Source: JBOGXA01 sp050694175 (GTDB taxonomy: Bacteria > Actinomycetota > CADDZG01 > WHSQ01). Taken from it: a stretch of DNA of 64,000 bases. Below the pieces are notes generated by a model. It searched no databases, was not told the origin of the DNA, and saw nothing but the letters and a program-made list of their open reading frames with translations. Both the position numbers and the translations under genes were made by a program. How positions within the stretch are numbered: the stretch's first letter is position 1; the number at the start of each line of letters is the position of its first letter. This document shows positions 25,451 to 34,091 of this stretch, one piece after another. Location of the stretch: contig JBOGXA010000014.1 of assembly GCA_050694175.1 (NCBI GenBank), forward strand, positions 32,120-96,119, in the 5' to 3' direction.

Positions 25451-26410
25451 ATGATCGAAGCGAACGGCTTGACCAAACGTTACGGCGACAAGTTGGCAGT
25501 GGACGGGCTGTCATTCCGGGTGCGGCCCGGCCTTGTCACAGGGTTTCTCGGACCTAACGGCGCCGGGAAGTCCACCACCATGCGCCTGATACTGGGCTTG
25601 GATGCACCCACGGCGAGCCGCGCGGCCGTCCACGGCGGGGCCTACAACGAACTCAAGGCCCCGCTGCGGGAAGTGGGCTCGCTGCTCGATGCGGAGGCAG
25701 CGCACGGAGGGCGCACTGCGTACAACCATCTGCTCTGTCTAGCTCAAAGCAACCACCTGCCGCGCCGCCGGATGGCAGAGGTACTCGAGATGGTCGGCCT
25801 CGGCCCTGTTGCCGGCGAGCGAGTCAGGGGGTTCTCGCTCGGTATGCGCCAGCGACTGGGCATCGCCTCGGCCATGCTCGGCGACCCAGGAGTCCTGATC
25901 TTCGACGAGCCGATGAACGGGCTCGACACCCAGGGCATCCGGTGGATCCGCAACCTGATGAAGGAGTTGGCATCAGAGGGCCGGACCGTTTTCGTGTCGA
26001 GTCACCTCATGGGCGAGATGGAGCTGACAGCCGACCACCTGATCGTGATCGGGCGGGGGCGCCTGATCGCGGACACTTCGATGAGTAATTTCATCCAGCG
26101 CAACTCAAAGGGTTTCACCCTGGTGCGCTCTCCACAGGGCGAAAAGCTGAAGTCGGTGCTCAAGAGCAAGGGAGCGCACGTGCAACTCGACCCCAAAGGT
26201 GCTTGGCGGGTCAGCGGGCCGGACGCTACGACCATCGGCGACATGGCGGCCGAGCAGCACATCACTCTGCACGAGCTGACGCCGCGGTTCTCATCCCTGG
26301 AGGAGGTTTACACGCAAATGACCCACGCCAGCGTCGAGTACCGAGGGTCCGCGCGGGTGGCCGGACCGAGCAGCCGCATCGACGACCCGAAACGAGGGGT
26401 GAATCCATGA
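25451..26410 (+). CDS. ABC exporter ATP-binding protein
   Basis: 319 residues, CcmA/DrrA type. Walker A GPNGAGKSTTMRL, Q-loop region, signature FSLGMRQRLGIASAM, Walker B VLIFDEPMNGLD and switch His in VFVSSHLMGEME. A C-terminal ~85-residue extension is typical of bacitracin/lantibiotic-type exporters. It is controlled by the preceding two-component pair and overlaps the permease (ATGA). Confidence 0.94.
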   Translation: MIEANGLTKRYGDKLAVDGLSFRVRPGLVTGFLGPNGAGKSTTMRLILGLDAPTASRAAVHGGAYNELKAPLREVGSLLDAEAAHGGRTAYNHLLCLAQSNHLPRRRMAEVLEMVGLGPVAGERVRGFSLGMRQRLGIASAMLGDPGVLIFDEPMNGLDTQGIRWIRNLMKELASEGRTVFVSSHLMGEMELTADHLIVIGRGRLIADTSMSNFIQRNSKGFTLVRSPQGEKLKSVLKSKGAHVQLDPKGAWRVSGPDATTIGDMAAEQHITLHELTPRFSSLEEVYTQMTHASVEYRGSARVAGPSSRIDDPKRGVNP

Positions 26411-27224
26411 CGGGCAACACAACGACAGACGCGCCGACGATCAAGCCGCGGCCAACATCGGTTCCATCGGTCACCGTACAGCCGGGTTTCACGGCGGCCC
26501 TGGTAGCCGAATGGACCAAGATCCGCACCGTGCGATCCACAGTGTGGACGCCCGTAGTGATGGGCGCCCTCATCCTTTCTTTGCGGTGTTCGTTGGAGCC
26601 ACGGAAAGCCTGCAGCCTGATGACACGATCTTGGGGGGCAGCCTCACTGGTGTCGTGGCCGCCCAGATCGCCGCAGCCATATTCGGTGTGCTGGCTATCT
26701 CGGGCGAGTACAGCACCGGCACGATCCGCACCACGTTCACGGCTTCTCCCCGCCGGGCAACAGTGCTCGCCGCCAAGGCCGTGGTGGTAGCAGGAGTTAC
26801 TTTCCTGGTCGCACTCTTCACGAGTTTCTTGGCCTACGAGATCGGCAGCTTGATGCTGTCAGGGAAGGGCTATGCGCCGGGCGAGCCGATGCCCGCGCTT
26901 GTGGGCATCGGCCTGTCCTTCTCCGCGAGCGGCTTGTTGGGTCTGGCGGTCGGCACTATCTTGCGCCACTCCGCCGGCGCCATCACGGCGATGATCGCCA
27001 TCATGTTGATGCCGTCGCTCTTCGGCCCACTGTTCGGCGATCTGCAGCGCTGGGTCGTGGGGACCGCTCCGGTGGCCGCGGTGCAGAAGTTGGCTCAAAG
27101 CTCCGATGCCGCCCCGGACGTCGCCGGCAGCCTCGGTGCATGGTCGTCACTGTTGATCCTCTGTGCTTACAGCGCGGCCGCATTGATGACCGGGGGGTGG
27201 CGCCTCGCGAGCCGGGATGCCTGA
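26407..27224 (+). pseudogene. ABC exporter permease (ABC-2 type), frameshifted
   Basis: Starts at the ATG at 26407 overlapping the ATPase stop. The first 57 residues (FTAALVAEWTKIRTVRSTVW, then MGALILS) are in frame; one base over the helix resumes FAVFVGATES and five more helices follow, including YSTGTIRTTFTASPRRATVL, to the stop at 27224. A single T missing from a TTTT run near 26581 accounts for it. If real, the exporter is non-functional; a consensus error is equally possible. Confidence 0.8.
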
Positions 27225-27272
27225 ACTTCATCCAAGGGCACCGTCGCTGAGACCGACCGGCGGGGCGATCCG

Positions 27273-27599
27273 CTATCCGCCGGGCGCTCGATACTGGATC
27301 TGGTCGGCCTTGCGCAGGGCATCCATTGTTTCGTCGACGGTCATAAGGACCGTCGTTTCGAGCGAGCTAAGCGCACCGCCGCCACTGATCGCCAGCGCAA
27401 CCGCGGCCATGGACACGTTGTCGGGGGCCTCCCACAACGTGTAGCCGTCGTGTGCGCCAAACGCGTACCAGAACCCGTGGAGCTTCCCACCGACCGACTC
27501 GATGTACGACTGAGCGGCCTTTCGGCGGTCCTCCGGGTTGCCGATCAGCCGGGCCCACGTCTCCGGCGTGTAGCTGAACCTCGATAGATAGAGCGGCAT
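27273..27599 (-). CDS. GYD-domain protein
   Basis: 108 residues, the usual size. Strand YLSRFSYTPETWARLI, then HGFWYAFGAHDGYTLWEAPD containing the GYD-type DGY motif, and a last helix VDETMDALRKADQI. Small cytosolic proteins of unknown role, likely a ferredoxin-like barrel. It stands alone, convergent with the ABC permease. Confidence 0.9.
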   Translation of the reverse strand: MPLYLSRFSYTPETWARLIGNPEDRRKAAQSYIESVGGKLHGFWYAFGAHDGYTLWEAPDNVSMAAVALAISGGGALSSLETTVLMTVDETMDALRKADQIQYRAPGG

Positions 27600-27713
27600 C
27601 GTCTCTCCCCCTCGTTCGCCGACTCGCGCGAGTCGCCAATAGGCGTCCCAGTATGACCTGCCGGGGAAAGCACACGCTCACGGTTCATCGTGGTGCTCAA
27701 CTAAGCTGCGCCC

Positions 27714-28247
27714 ATGATTTTCACCTCCCCGGTGCGGAGGTCCCACCCGCCTCAGGTCGCGGGGGAAGTAGCGGCGCTGACCGCGTGGTTGGACTATCAC
27801 CGCGCGACACTGCCATGGAAGCTGAAAGGGCTGGATGATGAACAACTCCGCCGGTCCATGGTGCCCTCGGGGCTTTCGTTGCTTGGCCTGGTGAAACACC
27901 TGACCGCGGTCGAGCACGTATGGTTCGTGATGGAATTCGCCAATACCGGCGAGCCGCACCTGTTCGAGAGCGAGGACGATCCCGATCTCGATTTTCATGT
28001 CCAGGAGGACGAAACGACGGAAGCCATCGTCACCGGATACCTCCGGGCGTGCGAACGCAGCCGTGACGTCGTGGCGGCGGCTACGTCCCTCGATGAGACG
28101 TTTCGCCTGGTGGACCGCAGCGATCCCCGTCACGGCCAGGAGATAGATCTGCGCTGGATACTCCTCCACATGATCGAGGAAACGGCGCGCCATAACGGCC
28201 ACGCCGACATCCTCAGAGAGCTCATTGACGGCTCGACCGGCGACTGA
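27714..28247 (+). CDS. DinB/DUF664 family protein
   Basis: 177 residues, a four-helix-bundle DinB-like protein. Metal-site histidines are HLTAVEH (with W and the second His) and RHNGHADILRE near the C-terminus, plus a helix LTAWLDYHRATLPWKLKGLD. These proteins bind a divalent metal and some act as thiol-dependent S-transferases (mycothiol or bacillithiol). Substrate unknown. The surroundings on the other strand are a GYD protein and a NicO transporter. Confidence 0.88.
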   Translation: MIFTSPVRRSHPPQVAGEVAALTAWLDYHRATLPWKLKGLDDEQLRRSMVPSGLSLLGLVKHLTAVEHVWFVMEFANTGEPHLFESEDDPDLDFHVQEDETTEAIVTGYLRACERSRDVVAAATSLDETFRLVDRSDPRHGQEIDLRWILLHMIEETARHNGHADILRELIDGSTGD

Positions 28248-28376
28248 GGCGGTCGTGACATGGGGACCGGGAGTATGCAGCAAGCGCGCGCTACCAGGGG
28301 GTTGAGGTTCTCCCCATAGAGAACGACTTCTGGCGCTTCTACAGGCTCATCCCGTGAGTCACTCGATCGGGCTTGC
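28248..28376. other. Intergenic spacer
   Basis: The plus strand holds a short in-frame tail reading VEVLPIENDFWRFYRLIP before a TGA near 28357, possibly the end of a deleted gene. Nothing else seen. Confidence 0.25.
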
Positions 28377-29303
28377 TCATCCGCCGAGGAACGGAGGCAG
28401 GAGGTCGGCACGGTCCAACGTGTAGAGCGCTCCGACATACATGCTCACCAGCGCGGTGGCACCTGCCAAAACCATATAGAGACGAGGGACCTTCTGACCC
28501 GCGCCAAAACCCATGGTCGAAGCCACCGCGAGAATTGTGTTGCCGATGAAAAGGCCGATCACGAAGGCCGCCACCACTAACATTCCACCGATACTCCCGG
28601 CGAGCCCCGCAGCCGTCGTGAACAGCAAGATCTGCGAAGGCGTCTCCGCTCCCACGCCGTGGATCATCCCGACCCCGAAAGAGGTCGCGACCCCGTACTC
28701 CGTGAAGGGGTCCGCCGGCATCGTCACGAGGTGTTTGTGGGGATGGACGTGCGTCGTCGTAAGCACCGCCACCGAGTCTTCCTCGATCGAGCCGGTTGGC
28801 ACAGCCGGCGCCGTGTCGGCGTGGTGATGATGGCCACTCTCGGGATGTGGGTGCTCGTGCTCTATCTCGATTCGTTCGTCCCTATGTCGTCGGAGCCACA
28901 TGAGTGTTCGTCGCACCCCGGCGAGAACAACCATCCACCTGCTCCGCAGCCTGAAGTCACGCCGGAAGCGGATCAGCGAATACACGACGTAGACACCGAG
29001 GAGAACCAACGTGAGCCCGATCAGACGACCCATCGCAGAATCAACCGATGCCGGTATGCGTTGACCCGCAACAACGGCGAGCGTGCCGAGGACCGTGAGG
29101 ACAAGAGCGTGCCCTGCCGCGTAGGAGGATGCGAGCGTGAGTGAGCGGCGCGTGTCCGTCTGTGAGCTCGTGATGTCTGAGACCGCGGCGATGTGATCGA
29201 GGTCGAAACCGTGGCGGAGCCCGGCGAAGAGCACCGCGGCGACCACGCCCCACCGGAGGCCCTCGCTTTGTAAGCCTTCGGCTGCTAACTCGATGACTTC
29301 CAC
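28377..29303 (-). CDS. NicO/HoxN-like nickel-cobalt transporter
   Basis: 308 residues with about six to seven helices. The transition-metal signature RHGFDLDHIAAVSD is in helix 1-2, and GVGMIHGVGAETPSQILLF is the second family motif. A cytoplasmic or periplasmic loop (about 145-190) is rich in His and Glu (EIEHEHPHPESGHHHH, then HVHPHKH), as expected for metal capture. It would import or export Ni or Co. No urease, hydrogenase or cobalamin genes are adjacent, so the metal is not determined. Confidence 0.9.
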   Translation of the reverse strand: MEVIELAAEGLQSEGLRWGVVAAVLFAGLRHGFDLDHIAAVSDITSSQTDTRRSLTLASSYAAGHALVLTVLGTLAVVAGQRIPASVDSAMGRLIGLTLVLLGVYVVYSLIRFRRDFRLRSRWMVVLAGVRRTLMWLRRHRDERIEIEHEHPHPESGHHHHADTAPAVPTGSIEEDSVAVLTTTHVHPHKHLVTMPADPFTEYGVATSFGVGMIHGVGAETPSQILLFTTAAGLAGSIGGMLVVAAFVIGLFIGNTILAVASTMGFGAGQKVPRLYMVLAGATALVSMYVGALYTLDRADLLPPFLGG

Positions 29304-29650
29304 AGGTCCCTCGTTATGCCCACAGGGGGCAGGTTAATGGCTGCCTGGGTGGTGAGGATCGTCCCCATGCTCAAAATCGCTCCAGCCGACATCAACAAGT
29401 TGCCTACAGCGGCCCGAACATTCGGATCCCGGCGTCGAGTCACCGGGGGCTCGGGGTCGGCGGCTATTGCGCGAGCTCGAGCTGTCCTCGGGCCGCTCCG
29501 CCCGGATAACGCCGACTGTGTATGTCCATGTAGAACCTCTCGGGGTCCTCCGAGATATCCAAGCAGAACGGCTCCCTCGATGAATCCACCGCCCACGTCC
29601 ATGCAAGCCTGGTTTCCGGAGAACAGAATTTCGACCACTACCGGTCCCAT
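29285..29650 (-). CDS. Doubtful reading frame upstream of the transporter
   Basis: A 121-codon frame overlapping the NicO start by 19 bases. It contains QACMDVGGGFIEGAVLLGYL and a Met/Ala-rich helix-like end, but has no good ribosome-binding site and no recognised family, and the opposite strand is open too. It could be non-coding. Confidence 0.2.
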   Translation of the reverse strand: MGPVVVEILFSGNQACMDVGGGFIEGAVLLGYLGGPREVLHGHTQSALSGRSGPRTARARAIAADPEPPVTRRRDPNVRAAVGNLLMSAGAILSMGTILTTQAAINLPPVGITRDLWKSSS

Positions 29651-29725
29651 ATGCCCTTTCTTGCCCGAATGAATATGGCCGGTCGCGTCAGATTGTCGCC
29701 CGCTGCGCGCTGCTGGTCAGTTCGG

Positions 29726-30310
29726 TCAGGAGGGGCTCGCCAACCAAGGCGCCCGAAGGTCGAAGTAGTCAAGATCCTGGGTGCGCGGCCAGATGCTCTC
29801 GAGCGCGACCTGCTGCGCGCTGCTGCGCTCACCCTCCCGGGCTTCCTCTTCGGACGTGAAGTACACGAACTCGGTGAACCGGCTTCCATCCCATGCGATG
29901 ACGCTGCCGATGACATCGTCGCGTGGAGTGGCCGCCATGCTGCGCGCTTCTTCCCTGAAGTCCTCCGGATCTAGCACGCGCCCCATGATCACCTGGACGA
30001 ATCCCGCGTCGTCCGAACCACCACCCTTGAATTCGTCCACCAGAGTGCAATCCCAGAACCGCGGGGTGTCCAGGTGCTTGGAGAACTCGTTCCACCACTG
30101 GGTCTGCTCGCTGCGGTCGCTGTTGCGCTGCGCGTGCTCCTGCGACTCGAACCTGAAGGAAGCAATAAAGCGGTCGTCGTCGTCGGTGATGCCTGCGGTA
30201 CTTCCAAGCCACCCGTCGGCGCTTGGGCTCAGCTCCTCGAGCCACGTGTCCAGTTGGCGCATGACGCCGGCGGCGTCGGTCACGCGCCCTCGCAGCACTT
30301 GGATGAACAT
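29726..30310 (-). CDS. Duplicated-barrel protein (ABM-like)
   Basis: 194 residues from the ATG at 30310, fixed by GGAGGAG. Two halves look alike: FIQVLRGRVTDAAGVMRQLD then WLGSTAGITDDDDRFIASFR, and FVQVIMGRVLDPEDFREEAR then VIGSVIAWDGSRFTEFVYFT. This is a tandem duplication of an ABM/stress-barrel fold, so the protein may be a pseudo-dimer. No catalytic residues can be named. It lies by itself between two weakly coding stretches. Confidence 0.78.
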   Translation of the reverse strand: MFIQVLRGRVTDAAGVMRQLDTWLEELSPSADGWLGSTAGITDDDDRFIASFRFESQEHAQRNSDRSEQTQWWNEFSKHLDTPRFWDCTLVDEFKGGGSDDAGFVQVIMGRVLDPEDFREEARSMAATPRDDVIGSVIAWDGSRFTEFVYFTSEEEAREGERSSAQQVALESIWPRTQDLDYFDLRAPWLASPS

Positions 30311-30474
30311 CCGAATCTCCTCCACTCGACGAGCCGTGCGGTTCGGGAAACCTGCTTGCCGGCTGCGCCGGTGCGGTGGCCGGGGCAGCTCGGCACCACA
30401 ACCATGTCGCATGGCCGATAACCGGTCAACCCACGCAGATGTGTCGCCGCACGAAGACGAGTTTGAGCCGGCGG
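30311..30474. other. Intergenic spacer
   Basis: No gene seen apart from the ribosome-binding site of the gene ending at 29726. Confidence 0.4.
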
Positions 30475-30606
30475 TCACATCCAGACCGACGCTATCGACT
30501 GCCACACGTTCGCCTCGGTGCCGAACGCGGTAAAGACTCCGAGCGGCCCCAGTACGAGGATCCCGACGAGAAGCCAATAGATCGCGGGGCCTGTGTTGAT
30601 GCTCAT
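30475..30606 (-). CDS. 43-residue single-helix membrane peptide
   Basis: Starts at an ATG (30606) preceded by AAGGA nine bases away and reads SINTGPAIYWLLVGILVLGP then LGVFTAFGTEANVWQSIASV to a stop. One membrane helix with a conserved-looking amphipathic tail. Too short for most gene callers. Function unknown. Confidence 0.55.
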   Translation of the reverse strand: MSINTGPAIYWLLVGILVLGPLGVFTAFGTEANVWQSIASVWM

Positions 30607-30693
30607 AGTGGCCAGTCCTTGTCGGTGGTGTTCACTGCTTTGTCGCCGCCACAGACATCGAGGTTCCGACAGAAAGAGGGTCGATACATCGGG

Positions 30694-30836
30694 CTAGGTC
30701 GCCGGGCGCCTCATAGGCAAGCCGCGGGCGAGCAGATAGAGAAATCCCAGCACGAAACTCGACAGTCCGGTGATGGTGAGCAGTGTCCTCGTGTCTTCCC
30801 AGTGCGGCGCGCCGACCGGATCCAGGACGCGCAGAG
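30694..30836 (-). pseudogene. Short membrane-helix fragment without a start codon
   Basis: A frame bounded upstream by a TAA reads RVLDPVGAPHWEDTRTLLTI then SSFVLGFLYLLARGLPMRR and a stop. It encodes one membrane helix but has no ATG, GTG or TTG. It may be the end of a truncated membrane protein that paired with the 43-residue peptide. Confidence 0.35.
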
Positions 30837-30854
30837 GCCAATTTTATGTGGTGG

Positions 30855-32061
30855 TTAGCTGGAAGCTATGCTGAAGAATGGCCCCTCGATCTCGACCGGA
30901 ACGAACTGCGCCTCGTCGGAGCCAGGTTGGTAGGCCATGACTTTGTCGTTTCCCGCATTGAAGAAGACCCAGTCACCCGATGACGACCACGCGATCGACC
31001 CATAGGACTCGTCGAGTACCGATCCCTTGACCACGGTGGCCGTTCCTTGCTCGACATCAACCAATGCGAGCTGGTGTTTACCGTCCTCATCCGTAACCGC
31101 GGGGACTGCCAGCAGAGATCCGTCGGGAGAGAAGGCTCCGTAGTAGGTCTCGACGAAAGAGAACCCTTCTCCCGGCGGAACAGCCAGGCTCTCGCCGGTG
31201 GTGACGTTCGTGATGTGCAGCTCCTCGCACGCGTGATCACACCACCCGATCAGGTTCCCGTGCGTGTCGGCTGGGAACGGACCGGGAAGGCGCATGACCA
31301 CTTCCTGCTTGCTGAGATCCCAGACCTCCAGCCCGTCGCTACCCTGGAACACAAGTGCCCCCTGCACCGCGCCGACCAGCGACGACCAGCGGTCGGCCGG
31401 TAGAGGTGTGGAAGGCACGGTGACCTCTCCCTCGACGGTCACTTCCTTTACCGCCTTCAGAGCCCGCATCGTGCTCGGGCTCTCCGGATCCAGGATCACC
31501 AGCCAGACGCGGCCTTCGGTCGCGGACGGCACGACATACCACGACTCTCCAATCTGTCGGGGCGGCTCCTCGAGATCCAGGTCCAGGCTGAACGCTCCGA
31601 TATCCGATCCCGTACTCCGACTCGGGCTTCCACGGAACACGAGCTTCGTACCAGTGCGAACTATCCGGGACAAGGAATCGCCCAGCGCCAGCTCCGGTAC
31701 GGGAAAGACACGGGACGTGCCGGCGTCCAGATCGATGACCGTGAGTCGGCAGTCGCCGATGTCGCGACACAGATTCTCGAGATAGAGCGTGCCGCTCGGC
31801 TCATCCGTTGGGGCGTCGGTTGGGGAGGCCCTGTCATCCCCCGGCCCGGCAGGATCGACGCGCTCGTTCCCCAGCAGCCGGTCGACGTAGTCGCCCTGAG
31901 CCCGACCACGTGACCGCCGCCAGGACCAACACGAACGATGCGGCGACGAGTCTTCTCGCAACACGCTGTCGCCTGGCCCGCTCCCACATTGCCTCCACGT
32001 CGGGGCGAGCGGAAGGTCGCGGTGCGGCCTCTTGTACGAGCTTGCCAAAGTCAGCGTCCAT
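30855..32061 (-). pseudogene. Membrane-anchored beta-propeller protein, partner of the sigma factor, frameshifted
   Basis: The start (ATG 32061) overlaps the sigma-factor stop by 11 bases. A cytoplasmic head of ~35 residues (DADFGKLVQEAAPRPSARPD) precedes one membrane helix (RRLVAASFVLVLAAVTW). One extra G near 31905 shifts the frame, after which a long external domain of propeller-like repeats follows (GTLYLENLCRDIGDCRLTVI, AFSPDGSLLAVPAV, IAWSSSGDWVFFN). Position and topology suggest an anti-sigma-like regulator or a sigma-controlled surface sensor. No zinc-binding anti-sigma motif is seen. Restored length about 401 residues. Confidence 0.7.
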
Positions 32062-32560
32062 CGGGTGCCTCCCTCAACTGGAAGAGTCCGGAGTCCGAGC
32101 GCAGTCGCGCCGTCGCGCGCTTGCTCAACGACTTTGCGGTCGACAGAGGAATGTCCATGTAGTTCGCGACCTCGGAGAACGGCAAGTCGAGGTAGTAGTG
32201 GAGAATCAGGACCATCCGCTGGCGCGGGGGAAGCTTCGCGATCGCCTGACGAAGGCTCACGCTCACGGAAAGGTCTGGTTCAGAACCGGCCCTCCTCTGC
32301 CCCTCGAGTCGCGCGGTGGCCCGGCGTTCCGCGAGCTTCCGGCGGAAGAAGGAGTTCGCGAGATTGATGGCCACGCGGCTGACCCATGCGCCGGGGTCGT
32401 CCTTCGCACGGACTCGTTTCCAGTCTCTGCAGGTCCGAGTCAGTGCCTCTTGGGCCAGTTCCTCCGCCACGACTCTATCTCCGCAATAAAGTCCCAGGAT
32501 CCCCACGAGCCTGGGATGCTGCTCACGGCAGAACGCGACCAGATCTGGAGGTGCGGGCAT
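32051..32560 (-). CDS. SigE-type ECF RNA polymerase sigma factor
   Basis: 169 residues. Region 2: LVGILGLYCGDRVVAEELAQ with EALTRTCRDWKRV; region 4: AKLPPRQRMVLILHYYLDLP then SEVANYMDIPLSTAKSLSKR, the DNA-binding HTH. The length and the WxRV stretch fit the actinobacterial SigE-like (SACE) group. Its downstream partner is a one-helix membrane protein. Upstream on the same strand is a multi-helix membrane protein at 32657 that could share the signal path. Confidence 0.92.
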   Translation of the reverse strand: MPAPPDLVAFCREQHPRLVGILGLYCGDRVVAEELAQEALTRTCRDWKRVRAKDDPGAWVSRVAINLANSFFRRKLAERRATARLEGQRRAGSEPDLSVSVSLRQAIAKLPPRQRMVLILHYYLDLPFSEVANYMDIPLSTAKSLSKRATARLRSDSGLFQLREAPDGR

Positions 32561-32656
32561 ACGGCTCCTTGGCTGGATTCCTCAGTCGTAAGACGCTTGA
32601 GGACCCCTTAATGGACGCAACTGGCGGCGGCGGGCGCAACCACTACTCCGCCACGA

Positions 32657-33934
32657 TCACGAGCCATCTTTCGAACCACGCAGCCACACGGAGATGTGGG
32701 CCGGGCCCATGGTGCGACCGACCACGGCAGTAAGGTCCGCGGTCAAGACTTCGAGATCGACACCCTCCCTGAGTCGCGTGGAGAACCCCTCGAGTGTTCT
32801 GGTTGCGTCGTAGCGAGACCGATAGAAGCGTCGGTCTATGAAATTCTGAATCCGGCTCCTTACGGGTTGGAACAACGCGGCGACCAGCAGCGTGGAGCCG
32901 GCTATGGCGATCTCGTTGGCCTGAGTGAAGGGATCGAGCACCCTCTGAAGCGCCACAACGATCACCAGGTAACCGATGCCCAGGGTGGCGGTCAGCAGCC
33001 CGTAAACGAGTGCGCGGTTGATGATGCGGTCGATCTCATAGAGTCGATACTTGAGGATCGCGACGCCGATCGCCGCCGGGATCGCGGCGAAGGCGAGCGC
33101 CCCCACCGCGGCCTGCAAGTAATCCGGCCCGGGCAGAAACGATTCCCAGATCGAGTCGGCAAGAAGAAGGCCGGCGGCGAACAGCACCCACTTCAGTTGC
33201 AGCCGCTCCTCGTGGCTCGAACGCCGGTATCGGATGAAGAGGGACACGACGGAGCAAAGCCCGAGGCCGAGGAGCACCGCGACGCCGCCGTTCGTGAGCG
33301 CGCCCGACCAATCGGGGCCCGGGGTGCCCTCATCGAAGGATGTCAGAAGCTCTTGCGCCGGCACACCCGCCCATCCGATCGCTGCCGACACGAATAGCAT
33401 CACCGGCAGCACGCAGCACCAAATCACCCATCGCCATCGAGGCGACGGGAGTCGCCCGTTTGGGAAATACAGCAGGACGAGCGGGATCAGGACGAGGCTC
33501 GCACTCCACAGCCACGTCGCGAACCAAACGACAGCGCTCGCCCCGGGCAGCGACCCGGGATCGATCAGCACGCCGCGCTCGCCGTAGGCGACCGTGATGC
33601 CGACGACAGATCTGAGCACCACGTAGGCGAGCATTAGCCACCCGACCCGGTTGAACGGTCGCTTCCAGGCGACCAATGCCCCCACGATCACGAAGAAAAA
33701 GAACTCCAGGTAGTCGATCGCAGCCGACCTCTCCGGATGATTCAGCGGCAGGCCTTCGGGGCTGATGAAGAGCAGCCACAATTCGATGGAGGTCGCCGCG
33801 AGCGCAAAGGCCGCAAGGCCCCAGGCAAGACGCGCGGTCGTGCGCCCGGTCACAGGGCGTCCGTGCGCGCCTCGGCGCGGCCGGCCCGCGCGCAGCCGGT
33901 CGCAGATCTCCCGACGACCACTCGAAGCAAACAC
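32657..33934 (-). CDS. Multi-helix membrane protein related to sensor kinases, no kinase domain
   Basis: About 425 residues. Eight or so helices are followed by the segment KYRLYEIDRIINRALVYGLL and, after another helix pair, IQNFIDRRFYRSRYDATRTL, EGFSTRLREGVDLEVLTADL and VVGRTMGPAHISVWLR. These are the linker motifs that normally lead into GAF/HisKA modules in a large actinobacterial kinase-like family. Here the protein stops at that point, so it has no catalytic domain. It could be a sensory partner or a naturally short member. A GTG at 33853 is another possible start. Confidence 0.75.
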   Translation of the reverse strand: MFASSGRREICDRLRAGRPRRGAHGRPVTGRTTARLAWGLAAFALAATSIELWLLFISPEGLPLNHPERSAAIDYLEFFFFVIVGALVAWKRPFNRVGWLMLAYVVLRSVVGITVAYGERGVLIDPGSLPGASAVVWFATWLWSASLVLIPLVLLYFPNGRLPSPRWRWVIWCCVLPVMLFVSAAIGWAGVPAQELLTSFDEGTPGPDWSGALTNGGVAVLLGLGLCSVVSLFIRYRRSSHEERLQLKWVLFAAGLLLADSIWESFLPGPDYLQAAVGALAFAAIPAAIGVAILKYRLYEIDRIINRALVYGLLTATLGIGYLVIVVALQRVLDPFTQANEIAIAGSTLLVAALFQPVRSRIQNFIDRRFYRSRYDATRTLEGFSTRLREGVDLEVLTADLTAVVGRTMGPAHISVWLRGSKDGS

Positions 33935-34091
33935 CCTCCGATCTCGGGAACTGTCTTATCGATCGTCGCACCGTATCCGGCGACCGTCCCGGAAACGTTA
34001 CGGGAACTCCCGGCGGCCGGCGCGGGGTCCTGGCTCGAGTGAGCGTCAGGTCGCGCATAGCGCGATCAAATGCGCACTCGAGGAGGGTTGG

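Noticed and set aside
26570..26590. Programmed frameshift in the ABC permease
   Set aside because: No slippery heptamer with a following pseudoknot is evident, and several other genes show the same kind of one-base loss in short runs.
29316..29672. 118-residue plus-strand frame
   Set aside because: Mostly Pro/Arg/Ser, no ribosome-binding site, overlaps another open frame on the other strand; neither is convincing.
30855..32048. Frame with the N-terminus MASSYKRPH as the true start of the propeller protein
   Set aside because: The alternative frame from 32061 has a proper coupled start, a charged head and a membrane helix; the first ~50 residues of the other frame are out-of-frame sequence.
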